Assembly (NCBI RefSeq): GCF_016862095.1
Contig: NZ_BOMH01000038.1
Location: 62,001-126,000 of the forward strand
Source: Actinoplanes cyaneus
GTDB taxonomy: Bacteria > Actinomycetota > Actinomycetes > Mycobacteriales > Micromonosporaceae
Reading direction: 5' to 3'
Length of the DNA: 64,000 bases
Shown here: positions 1 to 7,409 of the stretch, piece by piece
Layout: each line of letters starts with the position of its first letter
Numbering within the stretch: position 1 is the stretch's first letter
Program-made: the position numbers and the translations under genes
The notes under the pieces: generated by a model
The model's input: only the letters and a program-made list of their open reading frames with translations
Told to the model about the DNA's origin: nothing
The model's database searches: none

Positions 1-430
1 CGGCGATCAGGAACGGCACCGGTGGCACCCCGAGCCGCTCGCAGACCAGCAGGGTCACCGGAGCGACCAGCAGCACCGTGGTCACGTTGTCCAGGGCCGC
101 CGACACCACCCCGGTGACGACCAGCAGGATCACCATGATCGGGAACGGGCGGCCGCGGGCCTTCTTCGCCGACCAGATCGCCACGTACTCGAACAGGCCG
201 GTGTGTTTCAGCACCCCGACGATCAGCATCATCCCCAGCAGCAGGAAGATTACGTTCCAGTCGATGCCCGCTTCCTCGGAGAAGAACGCGTGCTCCGCGT
301 CGGTGGCGCCGAGCGCCAGCATGATCGACGCGCCGCCCAGCGCGACCGCCACCCGGTTGATCTTCTCGGTGGCGATCAGCACGTACGCCATGGTGAACAC
401 CGCGACAGCGATCCAGGAAAGCGTGGTCAT
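1..430 (-). CDS. Ion transporter of the ArsB/NhaD/CitM (SLC13-like) superfamily, 5' part only
   Basis: The reading frame runs off the left edge, so about 143 N-terminal residues are visible. It begins MTTLSWIAVAVF and has alternating hydrophobic segments typical of the ion transporter superfamily. It includes a stretch like AxLDNVTTVLLVAPV (about residues 113-127), the conserved loop seen in ArsB, NhaD and citrate/anion permeases. The ATG is preceded by a GGAGAGG-type ribosome site, which fixes the start. The role would be cation/proton or oxyanion transport in the inner membrane; the substrate cannot be told from this half. The gene points out of the window and has no visible operon partner. 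Confidence 0.75.
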   Translation of the reverse strand, partial: MTTLSWIAVAVFTMAYVLIATEKINRVAVALGGASIMLALGATDAEHAFFSEEAGIDWNVIFLLLGMMLIVGVLKHTGLFEYVAIWSAKKARGRPFPIMVILLVVTGVVSAALDNVTTVLLVAPVTLLVCERLGVPPVPFLIA

Positions 431-599
431 GGTGTGCCTCTCCTGGATCCGGACAGCCGTCATCGCTGCCGACCAGACTTCCCGGCACACCTGAGATCAA
501 CCTATCAGCCCCCGCGATTCACGACCCTGGCCTGCGGTTCAGCAGAGCTGGGTCGCCCCGGCCCAGCGGATCGACAGCCCGTCTCGCGGCGCGTCCGCC

Positions 600-1004
600 T
601 CATCGCGGCCCTGTCCCCCGGCTGAGCGTGGCCGTCATGGCCTGCGGCACGGTGTCGAACATCGTGAAGACCCCGCCGAGCCGTGCGGCCTGCAGGAACG
701 ACACGAGGAACGGTGGCGCGGCCGCCAGCAGAACGTCACCGCCACGCCGCCGTGCCCCGTGGCGGGCCGCCACCAGAACACCGAGGCCCACCGAATCCGT
801 CACCCCGGCACGGCTCAGGTCCACGATGATCCACGGGTCGCTCGCCAGCGCCGTCTCGAACGTCGCCCGCAGCCGCGCCGCCGTCGACAGGTCGAGGTCA
901 CCGGTGATCCGGATCAGCGACCCGCCGCTGAACGCATGAACCACGACCTGATCGTCTGCCGCTTCTTGGGCTTCATCCCGGTCCACACCAGAAACGACGG
1001 TCAT
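600..1004 (-). CDS. STAS-domain anti-anti-sigma factor-like protein
   Basis: This 134-residue protein is one STAS domain: a GDLDLSTAARLRATFE helix-strand core, then VDLSRAGVTDSVGLGVLVAARHGAR, matching the SpoIIAA/RsbV phosphoacceptor loop. In classical SpoIIAA the loop reads D-S-S-G-L; here it is D-S-V-G-L, so one of the two serines is replaced. The family binds serine-kinase anti-sigma factors and so frees stress sigma factors; no kinase partner is adjacent. The start is ATG at 1004, with an in-frame GTG at 1016 that sits too close to a possible AAAGGG site. A 297-bp gap separates it from the divergent hybrid kinase. A much longer reading in the same frame is antisense to that kinase and was discarded. 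Confidence 0.85.
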   Translation of the reverse strand: MTVVSGVDRDEAQEAADDQVVVHAFSGGSLIRITGDLDLSTAARLRATFETALASDPWIIVDLSRAGVTDSVGLGVLVAARHGARRRGGDVLLAAAPPFLVSFLQAARLGGVFTMFDTVPQAMTATLSRGTGPR

Positions 1005-1301
1005 CGTCGCACTCACCACCCTTTCGCCGGTCATCTGCTGCGGTCCGCACCGCCACTTGGCGGTATTCCCCGACACTGGACGGCGGAATCGTGACGGTGC
1101 TGCCGCGCTGACGTACGGGTGATCTGGTCCGGGCGCGGGAGCCGGTCGGCGGCGGCGCCTACCCGCATTTCCCGATACCGGAAACGGGTCCGGGGCTTCA
1201 GGGGGAGGATTGTGTCGCGCCCCCACCGGCTGTGCGGCAGCGCCCGGAGCCGCACTCGTGACGAGGGGCAGACCTGTGCAGAGAAGCCGACTGGAGTTTC
1301 G

Positions 1302-3275
1302 ATGGTTGAACTCTCCGATGCCGTGCTGGTCGGGTTGCTGGAGGCAGCGCCGGACTCCATCATCGGGGTGGGAACCGACGGCCGGATCGTCCTGGCCAAC
1401 GTCCGGACAGTCGAACTCTTCGGATACCAGCAGAGCGAGCTCGTCGGCAGGCCCATCGAGATCCTGCTGCCCGACCGTTTCCGCGCCATGCACTCGAGGC
1501 ACCGTCAGGACTACCTGGCCGACCCGCGGCCACGTCCGATGGGCGCCGGCGCGACCCTCGCCGGCCGGCGCAAGGACGGCCGCGAGTTTCCCGCCGAGAT
1601 CTCGTTGTCGTCGATCGACACGGGTCAGCTCCAGCTGGTCGTCGCGGCGGTGCGCGATGTGACCGACAGGCTGCGGCGCGAAGCACAGTTCCGGGACCTG
1701 CTGGAGGCCGCGCCCGATGCGATGGTGGGCGTGACGACCGATGGCCGCATCACGTTGATCAACGCGGCGACCGAGCGCCTGTTCGGCTACGGCCGGGACG
1801 AGTTGCTGGGGCAGGCGATCGAGATCCTGGTGCCCGACGCCGCCCGGGCCGACCATCCCGAGCTGCGGCTGCGCTACTTCCACGATCCCCGGCCTCGGCC
1901 GATGGGCGCCGGCGGTCTGCTGCGGGCACGGCACAAGGACGGCCGTGAGTTCCCTGCCGAGATCAGCCTGTCGGCGCTGCAGACCGAGGACGGGCTGATC
2001 GTCTCGGCCGCTATCCGCGACGTGACCGACCGCATCGAGGCGCAGGCACAGCGCCTGCGGCTCGAAGCCGAGGCACAGCGACTGGCCGCCGCCGCCGAAC
2101 GGGAACGTCTGGAGGCACAGCTGCACCAGGCCCGCCGGCTGGAAAGCCTCGGCCAGCTCGCCGGTGGTGTGGCCCACGACTTCAACAACATCCTGGCCGT
2201 GATGCTGAACTACACCACCTTCGTCATCGAGCAGGCACAGGCGGCCGCCGCCCGGGACCCGCAGGGTGACTGGCCGCAGGCCGCGAGCGACCTGCACCAG
2301 GTGTTGCGAGCCGGCAAACGCGCGACCGAGCTGACCCACCAGCTCCTCGCGTTCAGCCGCCGGGAGGTCATCCGGCCGCGGGTGCTCGACCTCAACGCTG
2401 TCATCGGCGAGGTGGAGCAGCTGCTGCGACGCACCCTCGGCGAACACATCCAGCTGCACGTCGAACACGAGTCACCCCTGTGTCCCGTGCTGGCGGACCC
2501 TGGGCAGATCGAACAGGTGCTGATGAACCTCGCGGTCAACGCCCGTGACGCCATGCCCGACGGCGGAACCCTGACGGTGCACACCGGCAACCACGAGATC
2601 GCGGAGACCTGCGCTGCCACCACCGGACCACCGCCGGGCCGGTACGCCCGGGTCCGGATCGCCGACACCGGCACCGGCATCCCCGACGAGGTGCTCGCCC
2701 ACGTCTTCGAGCCGTTCTTCACCACCAAGGCGGCGGGTGAAGGCACCGGATTGGGCCTGGCCACCGTCTTCGGCATCGTCACGCAGGCCGGTGGCTTCGT
2801 CACCATCGACTCCGTGCCGGGCGCCGGCACCGCTTTCACCCTGCTGTTCCCCGAGACCGACGAACCTCCGGCGGCGCCCGGCCCGAAGTCGCAGCAGGTG
2901 CGGCACCACGGTCAAGGGACCATCCTCGTGGTGGAGGACGAGGACGCGCTCCGCGCGGTGACCCAGCGGATCCTCACCCGCAACGGCTACCGGGTGCTGA
3001 CCGCCGCGACCGGGCCGGAGGCACTCAAGGTGGCCGAGGACTCCGAGGACGACATCGACCTGCTGCTCACCGACGTGATCATGCCGTACATGCACGGGCA
3101 GCAACTGGCCGAACAGATGGTCGCGGCGCGCCCCGGGATCCGCGTGGTCTACATGTCCGGCTACGCCGAGCCGTTCGTCACCGGCGAGCACGCCCTCCAC
3201 CCGGACGCCGCGCTGATCAGCAAGCCGTTCCTGGAAGCCGACCTGCTGACCTGCATCAGCGGCGTCCTCACCTGA
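1302..3275 (+). CDS. Hybrid sensor histidine kinase with two PAS domains and a C-terminal receiver
   Basis: The 657-residue protein has two closely related PAS domains (about 10-120 and 130-245), each ending with PMGAG and KDGREFPAEISLS segments, which suggests internal duplication. A short helical linker leads to the DHp domain with the phosphoacceptor His292 in GGVAHDFNN. The ATPase domain has N-box NLAVNARDAMPDGG, G1 ADTGTGIP and G2 GEGTGLGLA. The receiver (about 535-655) has acidic VVEDED, phosphoacceptor Asp591 in LLTDVIMP and a KPF lysine. There is no transmembrane segment, so it is probably a cytoplasmic redox, light or ligand sensor. ATG 1302 follows a CTGGAG site; the frame is open further upstream but without domain content. 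No separate output regulator is adjacent. Confidence 0.9.
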   Translation: MVELSDAVLVGLLEAAPDSIIGVGTDGRIVLANVRTVELFGYQQSELVGRPIEILLPDRFRAMHSRHRQDYLADPRPRPMGAGATLAGRRKDGREFPAEISLSSIDTGQLQLVVAAVRDVTDRLRREAQFRDLLEAAPDAMVGVTTDGRITLINAATERLFGYGRDELLGQAIEILVPDAARADHPELRLRYFHDPRPRPMGAGGLLRARHKDGREFPAEISLSALQTEDGLIVSAAIRDVTDRIEAQAQRLRLEAEAQRLAAAAERERLEAQLHQARRLESLGQLAGGVAHDFNNILAVMLNYTTFVIEQAQAAAARDPQGDWPQAASDLHQVLRAGKRATELTHQLLAFSRREVIRPRVLDLNAVIGEVEQLLRRTLGEHIQLHVEHESPLCPVLADPGQIEQVLMNLAVNARDAMPDGGTLTVHTGNHEIAETCAATTGPPPGRYARVRIADTGTGIPDEVLAHVFEPFFTTKAAGEGTGLGLATVFGIVTQAGGFVTIDSVPGAGTAFTLLFPETDEPPAAPGPKSQQVRHHGQGTILVVEDEDALRAVTQRILTRNGYRVLTAATGPEALKVAEDSEDDIDLLLTDVIMPYMHGQQLAEQMVAARPGIRVVYMSGYAEPFVTGEHALHPDAALISKPFLEADLLTCISGVLT

Positions 3276-3341
3276 CGTCAGCTCCTACCTTCGCTCCTCG
3301 CGGCCAGTAGGTCCGGAGGTCCCACCGGACAAGCGTCCCGC

Positions 3342-3370
3342 CCCGGACAGGACCTAATGCCCTGTCCGGG
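3342..3370. promoter_or_regulatory. Inverted repeat upstream of the universal stress protein gene
   Basis: Two perfect 10-bp arms, CCCGGACAGG at 3342-3351 and CCTGTCCGGG at 3361-3370, flank a 9-base centre. The dyad lies 98 bp before the start of the stress protein gene. Its centre, GGACCTAATGCCC, loosely resembles a DosR-type box but is not a clean match. It could be an operator or the terminator of the upstream kinase gene; no U-tract follows. Confidence 0.45.
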
Positions 3371-3467
3371 CGAAAGCCGCAGGCGTGTGATGCGAGGAGG
3401 AGACGACCGGCTACCGGAATCGCGGAGGTGGTCCCGGGCCGGCCGTCGGAGAGGAGGACCCGTCATC

Positions 3468-4340
3468 ATGCGCGAGCAGAAGATCGTCATCGGCTTCGAC
3501 GGGTCGCCCGCCGCTCAGGCCGCCCTGGACTGGGCGCTGGACGAGGCGAACCGCACAGGCACACCGGCCGAACTGGTGTACGCGGACGAGTGGCCGGTCT
3601 GGGCCCCCGCCGCCAGCATGGTGCCGTCGCCGGCGCTGCGGCCCGCCAGCTACGTCGACGAGGTCATCGTCGGCATGCTCGACAAGGCCGTCGCCGCGGC
3701 GCGGGAGGCATATCCGCTGGTCACCGTCACTGCCACCACCATCCAGGCACTGCCCTCGACTGCGCTGGCCCGCCGATCGGAGCAGGCGGGCATGATCGTG
3801 CTCGGCAGCCGCGACCATCATGCGCTGGCCGGCCTGCTCGGCTCCGTCGGCGCGGCGGTCGGCGCGCACGCGCAGTGCCCCGTCGTGGTGATCCGCGGCA
3901 ACATCCCGGACACCGCGCCCGTGGTCGCCGGCATCGACGGCTCCCCGGCCGCGGCCGCTGTCCTGCGGTTCGCCGCCGAACAGGCCGCCGGACGCAAGGT
4001 CGCGCTACGGGTCGTCCGGACCTGGCCGGCCACCCGCCCGGGGGCAACCCTGGCGGCGCGCACGGTGACCGCCACCGAACGCGAACCGTTCGACGCCCTG
4101 GTGAACCGGATCCGCGACGAGTTCCCCGACCTGGACCTCGCGGCGGAAGCCGTCCGTGGCGACCCGGCGCGAGTTCTGGCGTCGTTCGCCGAGGACACCC
4201 AACTGTTGGTGGTAGGCAGCCGCGGCCGGGACGCCGTACGCGGGATGGTGTTCGGCTCGGTGAGCCGGCACCTGCTGCGCCACACCCGATGCCCGATCGC
4301 GATCGTGCACGAGCCCGGCGCGACAGCAGGTGCGTCGTGA
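3468..4340 (+). CDS. Universal stress protein with two Usp domains
   Basis: This 290-residue protein contains two tandem UspA domains (about 1-143 and 146-288). Both carry the ATP-binding signature G-S-x2-H/R..G-S-V, seen as LGSRDHHALAGLLGSVGAAV in the first domain and VGSRGRDAVRGMVFGSVSRH in the second. The N-terminus KIVIGFDGSPAAQAALDWA is the usual nucleotide-binding strand-loop. ATG 3468 follows a strong GAGAGGAGGA site. Proteins of this layout are dormancy/hypoxia proteins in mycobacteria. The stop overlaps the GTG of the downstream DUF1918 gene, so the two are translationally coupled. Confidence 0.92.
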   Translation: MREQKIVIGFDGSPAAQAALDWALDEANRTGTPAELVYADEWPVWAPAASMVPSPALRPASYVDEVIVGMLDKAVAAAREAYPLVTVTATTIQALPSTALARRSEQAGMIVLGSRDHHALAGLLGSVGAAVGAHAQCPVVVIRGNIPDTAPVVAGIDGSPAAAAVLRFAAEQAAGRKVALRVVRTWPATRPGATLAARTVTATEREPFDALVNRIRDEFPDLDLAAEAVRGDPARVLASFAEDTQLLVVGSRGRDAVRGMVFGSVSRHLLRHTRCPIAIVHEPGATAGAS

Positions 4341-4534
4341 GGGCCCGGCCCGGGGACCGGCTCGTCATCGAGTCGGCCCGGGTGGACGGCCGGTGCCGGG
4401 TCGGCGTCGTCACCGCGGTGGGGCGGGCCGACGGGCATCCGCCGTATCGGGTGCGCTGGCTGGACAACGGCCACGAGACCCTGCTGTTCCCGGGCCGGTC
4501 AGCCCACGTCGAACCGGCTCACGACCGGGCGTGA
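4337..4534 (+). CDS. DUF1918 domain small protein
   Basis: This 65-residue protein starts with GTG inside the stop of the stress protein gene (GTGA overlap). It has the DUF1918 pattern: GDRLVIESARVDG near the N-terminus, a central GVVTAVGRADGHPPYRVRW and a terminal DNGHETLLFPG. The family forms a small SH3-like beta barrel common in actinobacteria; its molecular role is unknown. Coupling to a universal stress protein suggests a stress-related function. The assignment rests on the conserved PPYRVRW and LLFPG segments. Confidence 0.85.
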   Translation: MRARPGDRLVIESARVDGRCRVGVVTAVGRADGHPPYRVRWLDNGHETLLFPGRSAHVEPAHDRA

Positions 4535-4590
4535 CCGGGGGCGGACGTTCGCGCCCGAGGTACGAGCGCCCGCACGCGGGGAGCGTGAAC

Positions 4591-4604
4591 GGGACTTTGG
4601 TCCC
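4591..4604 (+). promoter_or_regulatory. DosR/DevR-like operator box
   Basis: The sequence GGGACTTTGGTCCC is a perfect GGGAC-N4-GTCCC dyad with a T-rich centre, matching the core of the mycobacterial DosR (DevR) box. It lies 80 bp upstream of the DoxX-family gene and 56 bp downstream of DUF1918, where a promoter operator would be expected. No DosR-type response regulator is encoded in the window. Confidence 0.55.
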
Positions 4605-4683
4605 GGCCGGTCGGGTGTCTCGGCCCGGGTGCCGCGGACCGTACGGGAGCAGAGTCAAGGCAGAGACAGATTGAGGAGGAACG

Positions 4684-5268
4684 ATGACCACCATCGGCCG
4701 GAGCCACGCGGCGCACCTCGAGCACGTCGAGGCGCCCGGCTCCGTACTCACCACGACCGCCGCCCGTGCCCTCGCCGTGCTGCGGATCTCCACCGGGTTC
4801 GTCTTCCTGTGGGCGTTCCTGGACAAGACCTTCGGATTCGGCTACGCGACCCCGTCGGCCCGGGCCTGGGTCAACGGCGGATCACCCACGAAGGGTTTCC
4901 TGTCCGCCGTCGAGGTCGGCCCGTTCCAGGACTTCTTCCACAGCATCGCCGGCGACCCGTGGGCCGACTGGGCGTTCATGCTCGGCCTGCTCGGCATCGG
5001 TGTGGCCCTGATCCTCGGCATCGGCATGCGCGTCGCCGCCGCGGCCACCACCGTCATGATGGCCATGATGTGGGCCGCCGAATGGCCGCTCGCCCAGCAC
5101 ACCAGCACCGGCGAGCCCAGCGGCTCCACCAACCCGATCACCGACTACCACGTCATCTACGCCATCGGCGCCATCGTGCTCGCCGCCACCCACGCGGGTC
5201 ACACCTGGGGCCTCGGCCGGGCCTGGGGCAGGCTGCCCTTCGTCCAGAAGCACCCCTGGCTCAGCTGA
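4684..5268 (+). CDS. DoxX-family integral membrane protein
   Basis: This 194-residue protein has four hydrophobic segments: ALAVLRISTGFVFLWAFLDK (about 31-50), FMLGLLGIGVALILGIGM (about 99-116), AAAATTVMMAMMWAAEW, and HVIYAIGAIVLAATHAGHTW. The pattern fits the DoxX/DoxD family, related to the membrane part of thiosulfate:quinone oxidoreductase and to redox and detoxification proteins. ATG 4684 has a GAGGAGGA ribosome site. A DosR-like box lies 80 bp upstream and a hairpin terminator 17 bp after the stop. The quinone/redox role is by family only. Confidence 0.85.
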   Translation: MTTIGRSHAAHLEHVEAPGSVLTTTAARALAVLRISTGFVFLWAFLDKTFGFGYATPSARAWVNGGSPTKGFLSAVEVGPFQDFFHSIAGDPWADWAFMLGLLGIGVALILGIGMRVAAAATTVMMAMMWAAEWPLAQHTSTGEPSGSTNPITDYHVIYAIGAIVLAATHAGHTWGLGRAWGRLPFVQKHPWLS

Positions 5269-5284
5269 CCCGCTTGCAGCCACG

Positions 5285-5315
5285 AAAGCCCGGCCGGATC
5301 ATCGGCCGGGCTTTT
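5285..5315. terminator. Rho-independent terminator between DoxX gene and convergent regulator
   Basis: The sequence AAAGCCCGGCCG, loop GATCAT, CGGCCGGGCTTTT forms a perfect hairpin with a T-run on the + strand and A-run on the other side. It can end both converging transcripts. It is the most canonical terminator in the window. Confidence 0.9.
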
Positions 5316-5350
5316 CTGGCTGCCCGGGGCGACCGGGGTGCCGGCCCCGC

Positions 5351-6214
5351 TCAGCCGGTGACCCGCGTCGCGTGCAGGGACGCCAGGAGCCGCAACCGGT
5401 CCGCGTCGGCGCTGCCGGGTTCGGCGGTGAAGACCAGCATAACCGGGCCGGGATTGCCGGGCAGCGGGTAGGTGTCCCAGTCCAGGACGATGGTGCCCAC
5501 CTCGGGCGCCCGGAAGGTCTTGGAGCCACTGACCGATTCGCGTACGTCGTGCCGGGCCCACAGCCGCCGGAACTCGGCGCTGCGGATGCTCAGCTCGCCG
5601 ATGATCGCGGTGGCGCGCGGGTGGACGGGGTCGGTGGCCACGGCGGCGCGCATCATGCCGATGTAGTCCAGGGCCTGCCGCTCCCAGTCCGGGCAGCCGC
5701 GGTCGCCGGTCAGCGTGTCGTCGAAGATCAGCAGGAGCATGTTGAGCCGGTCGGGCGGGTAGCCGCCCGGGTCGCCGAGCAGCGCCTCGGCCATCGGGTT
5801 CCAGTCGAGAAGATCGAGATGCCGGCCCAGTACGACCGCCGGCGTGTCCATCACCCGCAGCAGCCGCCGCGTGCCGTCCGGGACCCGTTCCGGCTCACGG
5901 TCCACCCGGGCGGGCGCCGGCCGGCGCGCGGCGTGGGCCAGGGTGACCAGGTGACGGTGTTCCTCGTCGTCGAGGCCGAGCGCGGCGGCGACCGCGTCCA
6001 GGACGGCGTCGGACGGTCGGACGTCCCGGCCCTGTTCCATCCGCTGGTAGTAGTCGGTGCTCAACCCGGCCAGCAGGGCCAGCTCCTCGCGCCGCAGCCC
6101 GGTGACCTTGCGCCGGCCGCCCGGTTCCAGGCCGACGTCGTGGGGGCGCAGCTGACCGCGCCGGGCGCGCAGGAAGTCGCCGAGCTCACGCGCGTACGGA
6201 TTGGGGCTGTTCAT
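5351..6214 (-). CDS. Helix-turn-helix regulator with MmyB-like ligand domain
   Basis: The 287-residue protein has an N-terminal XRE-type HTH (about 10-80) with GLRREELALLAGLSTDYYQRMEQGR. The MmyB-like C-terminal domain (about 105-280) includes HARATAIIGELSIRS-type and LDWDTYPLPGNPG segments. This family typically represses an adjacent oxidoreductase gene and releases it on binding a fatty acid-like or other small ligand. The gene is divergent from an SDR gene; a perfect dyad at 6249-6265 lies between them. The start ATG 6214 places the HTH at the usual distance from the N-terminus. Confidence 0.88.
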   Translation of the reverse strand: MNSPNPYARELGDFLRARRGQLRPHDVGLEPGGRRKVTGLRREELALLAGLSTDYYQRMEQGRDVRPSDAVLDAVAAALGLDDEEHRHLVTLAHAARRPAPARVDREPERVPDGTRRLLRVMDTPAVVLGRHLDLLDWNPMAEALLGDPGGYPPDRLNMLLLIFDDTLTGDRGCPDWERQALDYIGMMRAAVATDPVHPRATAIIGELSIRSAEFRRLWARHDVRESVSGSKTFRAPEVGTIVLDWDTYPLPGNPGPVMLVFTAEPGSADADRLRLLASLHATRVTG

Positions 6215-6248
6215 GCCGCAAGTGTGCCGCGGCCCGCGGCGGCGAAGG

Positions 6249-6265
6249 TAGGTCTCGCGGACCTA
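6249..6265. promoter_or_regulatory. Operator candidate between MmyB-type regulator and SDR gene
   Basis: TAGGTC-N5-GACCTA is a perfect inverted repeat with a 5-bp spacer. It lies 34 bp upstream of the regulator start and 79 bp upstream of the divergent SDR start. The position suits autoregulation plus control of the SDR gene. Confidence 0.65.
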
Positions 6266-6344
6266 GGCAGCCGGGAACGAGGGAGCCGGCCCGGATTGCT
6301 CCTAGCGTCGACGGCCTACCGCACCGACCGCGAGGAGCAAGCAG

Positions 6345-7262
6345 ATGACAGCGTGGACCGCCGACCGCATCCCCGACCAGCACGGCCGGGTCGCCGTGGT
6401 GACGGGCGCGAACTCAGGCCTGGGTCTGGTCACCGCCACCGAGCTGGCCCGCCACGGCGCCCGCGTCGTACTGGCCGTCCGTGACACCGGCGCGGGCCGG
6501 GAGGCCGCCCGCCGGATCGGCGGTGACGTCGAGGTGCGGGAGCTGGACCTGGCCCGCCTGGCGTCCGTGCGGGCCTTCGCGGCGAAGCTGGCCGCCGATC
6601 ATCCGGTGATCGACCTGCTGGTCAACAACGCCGGCGTGGTGCTGCTGGGCCCGCGCCGCACCTCCGCCGACGGCTTCGAGCTGCAACTGGCCACCAACCT
6701 GCTGGGCCATTTCGCGCTGACCGGTCTGCTGCTCGGCAACCTGGCCGCGGCCCGGAACGCCCGGGTGGTCAACCTCAGCTCGATCACCCACAAGACCGCG
6801 CGTCTGGACTTCGGCGACCTGATGTTCGAGCGTGACTACCGGGCCGCTGCCGCGTACGGCCGGTCCAAGCTCGCCACCACGATCTTCGGCGTCGAACTGG
6901 ACCGCCGGCTGCGAGCCGCCGGGTCGCCGGTCGTCAGCGCCCTGGCCCATCCGGGCCTGACCCGCACCAACCTCACTCCCCGCGCCTGGGAGCATCGTGG
7001 CCGGGCCGGCCGGCTGATCGCGCGGCTCGGCCTGGTGGCCACCCAGCCGGTGGAGCAGGGCGCGCTGCCACAGTTGCGCGCCGCGACCGACCCCGGGGTG
7101 CGGGGCGGCCAGTTCTTCGGCCCGGCCGGGTTGTGGGAGACGCGGGGCCGGGTCACCGAGGCCCGGCTCAGCCGGGAGGCCGCCGACCCGGCCGCCGGCA
7201 AGCGGCTCTGGGCGGCGGCCGAGGAGTTGACCGGCGTCACCTACCTGGAAGCCCGCCCCTGA
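6345..7262 (+). CDS. Short-chain dehydrogenase/reductase (NAD(P)-dependent)
   Basis: This 305-residue SDR has the cofactor motif TGANSGLG (about residues 21-28), the NNAG segment, a catalytic serine region NLSSITHK and the YxxxK motif in YGRSKLATT. The length and a C-terminal tail around EEL resemble the retinol dehydrogenase/WWOX-like SDR group. It is probably a cytoplasmic oxidoreductase acting on an unknown carbonyl or alcohol. It is divergent from an MmyB-type regulator, which is the usual arrangement for a ligand-induced detoxification enzyme. A 13-bp-stem hairpin follows the stop. Confidence 0.9.
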   Translation: MTAWTADRIPDQHGRVAVVTGANSGLGLVTATELARHGARVVLAVRDTGAGREAARRIGGDVEVRELDLARLASVRAFAAKLAADHPVIDLLVNNAGVVLLGPRRTSADGFELQLATNLLGHFALTGLLLGNLAAARNARVVNLSSITHKTARLDFGDLMFERDYRAAAAYGRSKLATTIFGVELDRRLRAAGSPVVSALAHPGLTRTNLTPRAWEHRGRAGRLIARLGLVATQPVEQGALPQLRAATDPGVRGGQFFGPAGLWETRGRVTEARLSREAADPAAGKRLWAAAEELTGVTYLEARP

Positions 7263-7312
7263 CCGGGCATCCGTTCCGGCCGGTTCGGCAGGAGCGCACG
7301 AGAACGTTCGGG

Positions 7313-7352
7313 GGGCGCCGGCCGGGGTGACGAACGCAACCGGCCGGCGCCC
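7313..7352. terminator. Hairpin terminator without U-tract
   Basis: GGGCGCCGGCCGG (7313-7325) and CCGGCCGGCGCCC (7340-7352) form a perfect 13-bp stem with a 14-base loop. It lies between the convergent SDR and M24 peptidase genes, so it probably terminates both. Confidence 0.75.
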
Positions 7353-7409
7353 GCACGCCCCGGGCGACCCCCATCGGCCGTGGCGCGTCTTGCGGGAAAA
7401 GGCGGTGGG

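Noticed and set aside
600..2468. 622-codon minus-strand reading frame joined to the STAS gene
   Set aside because: Only the last 134 codons encode a recognisable STAS domain; the rest is antisense to the hybrid kinase and has shadow-type composition.
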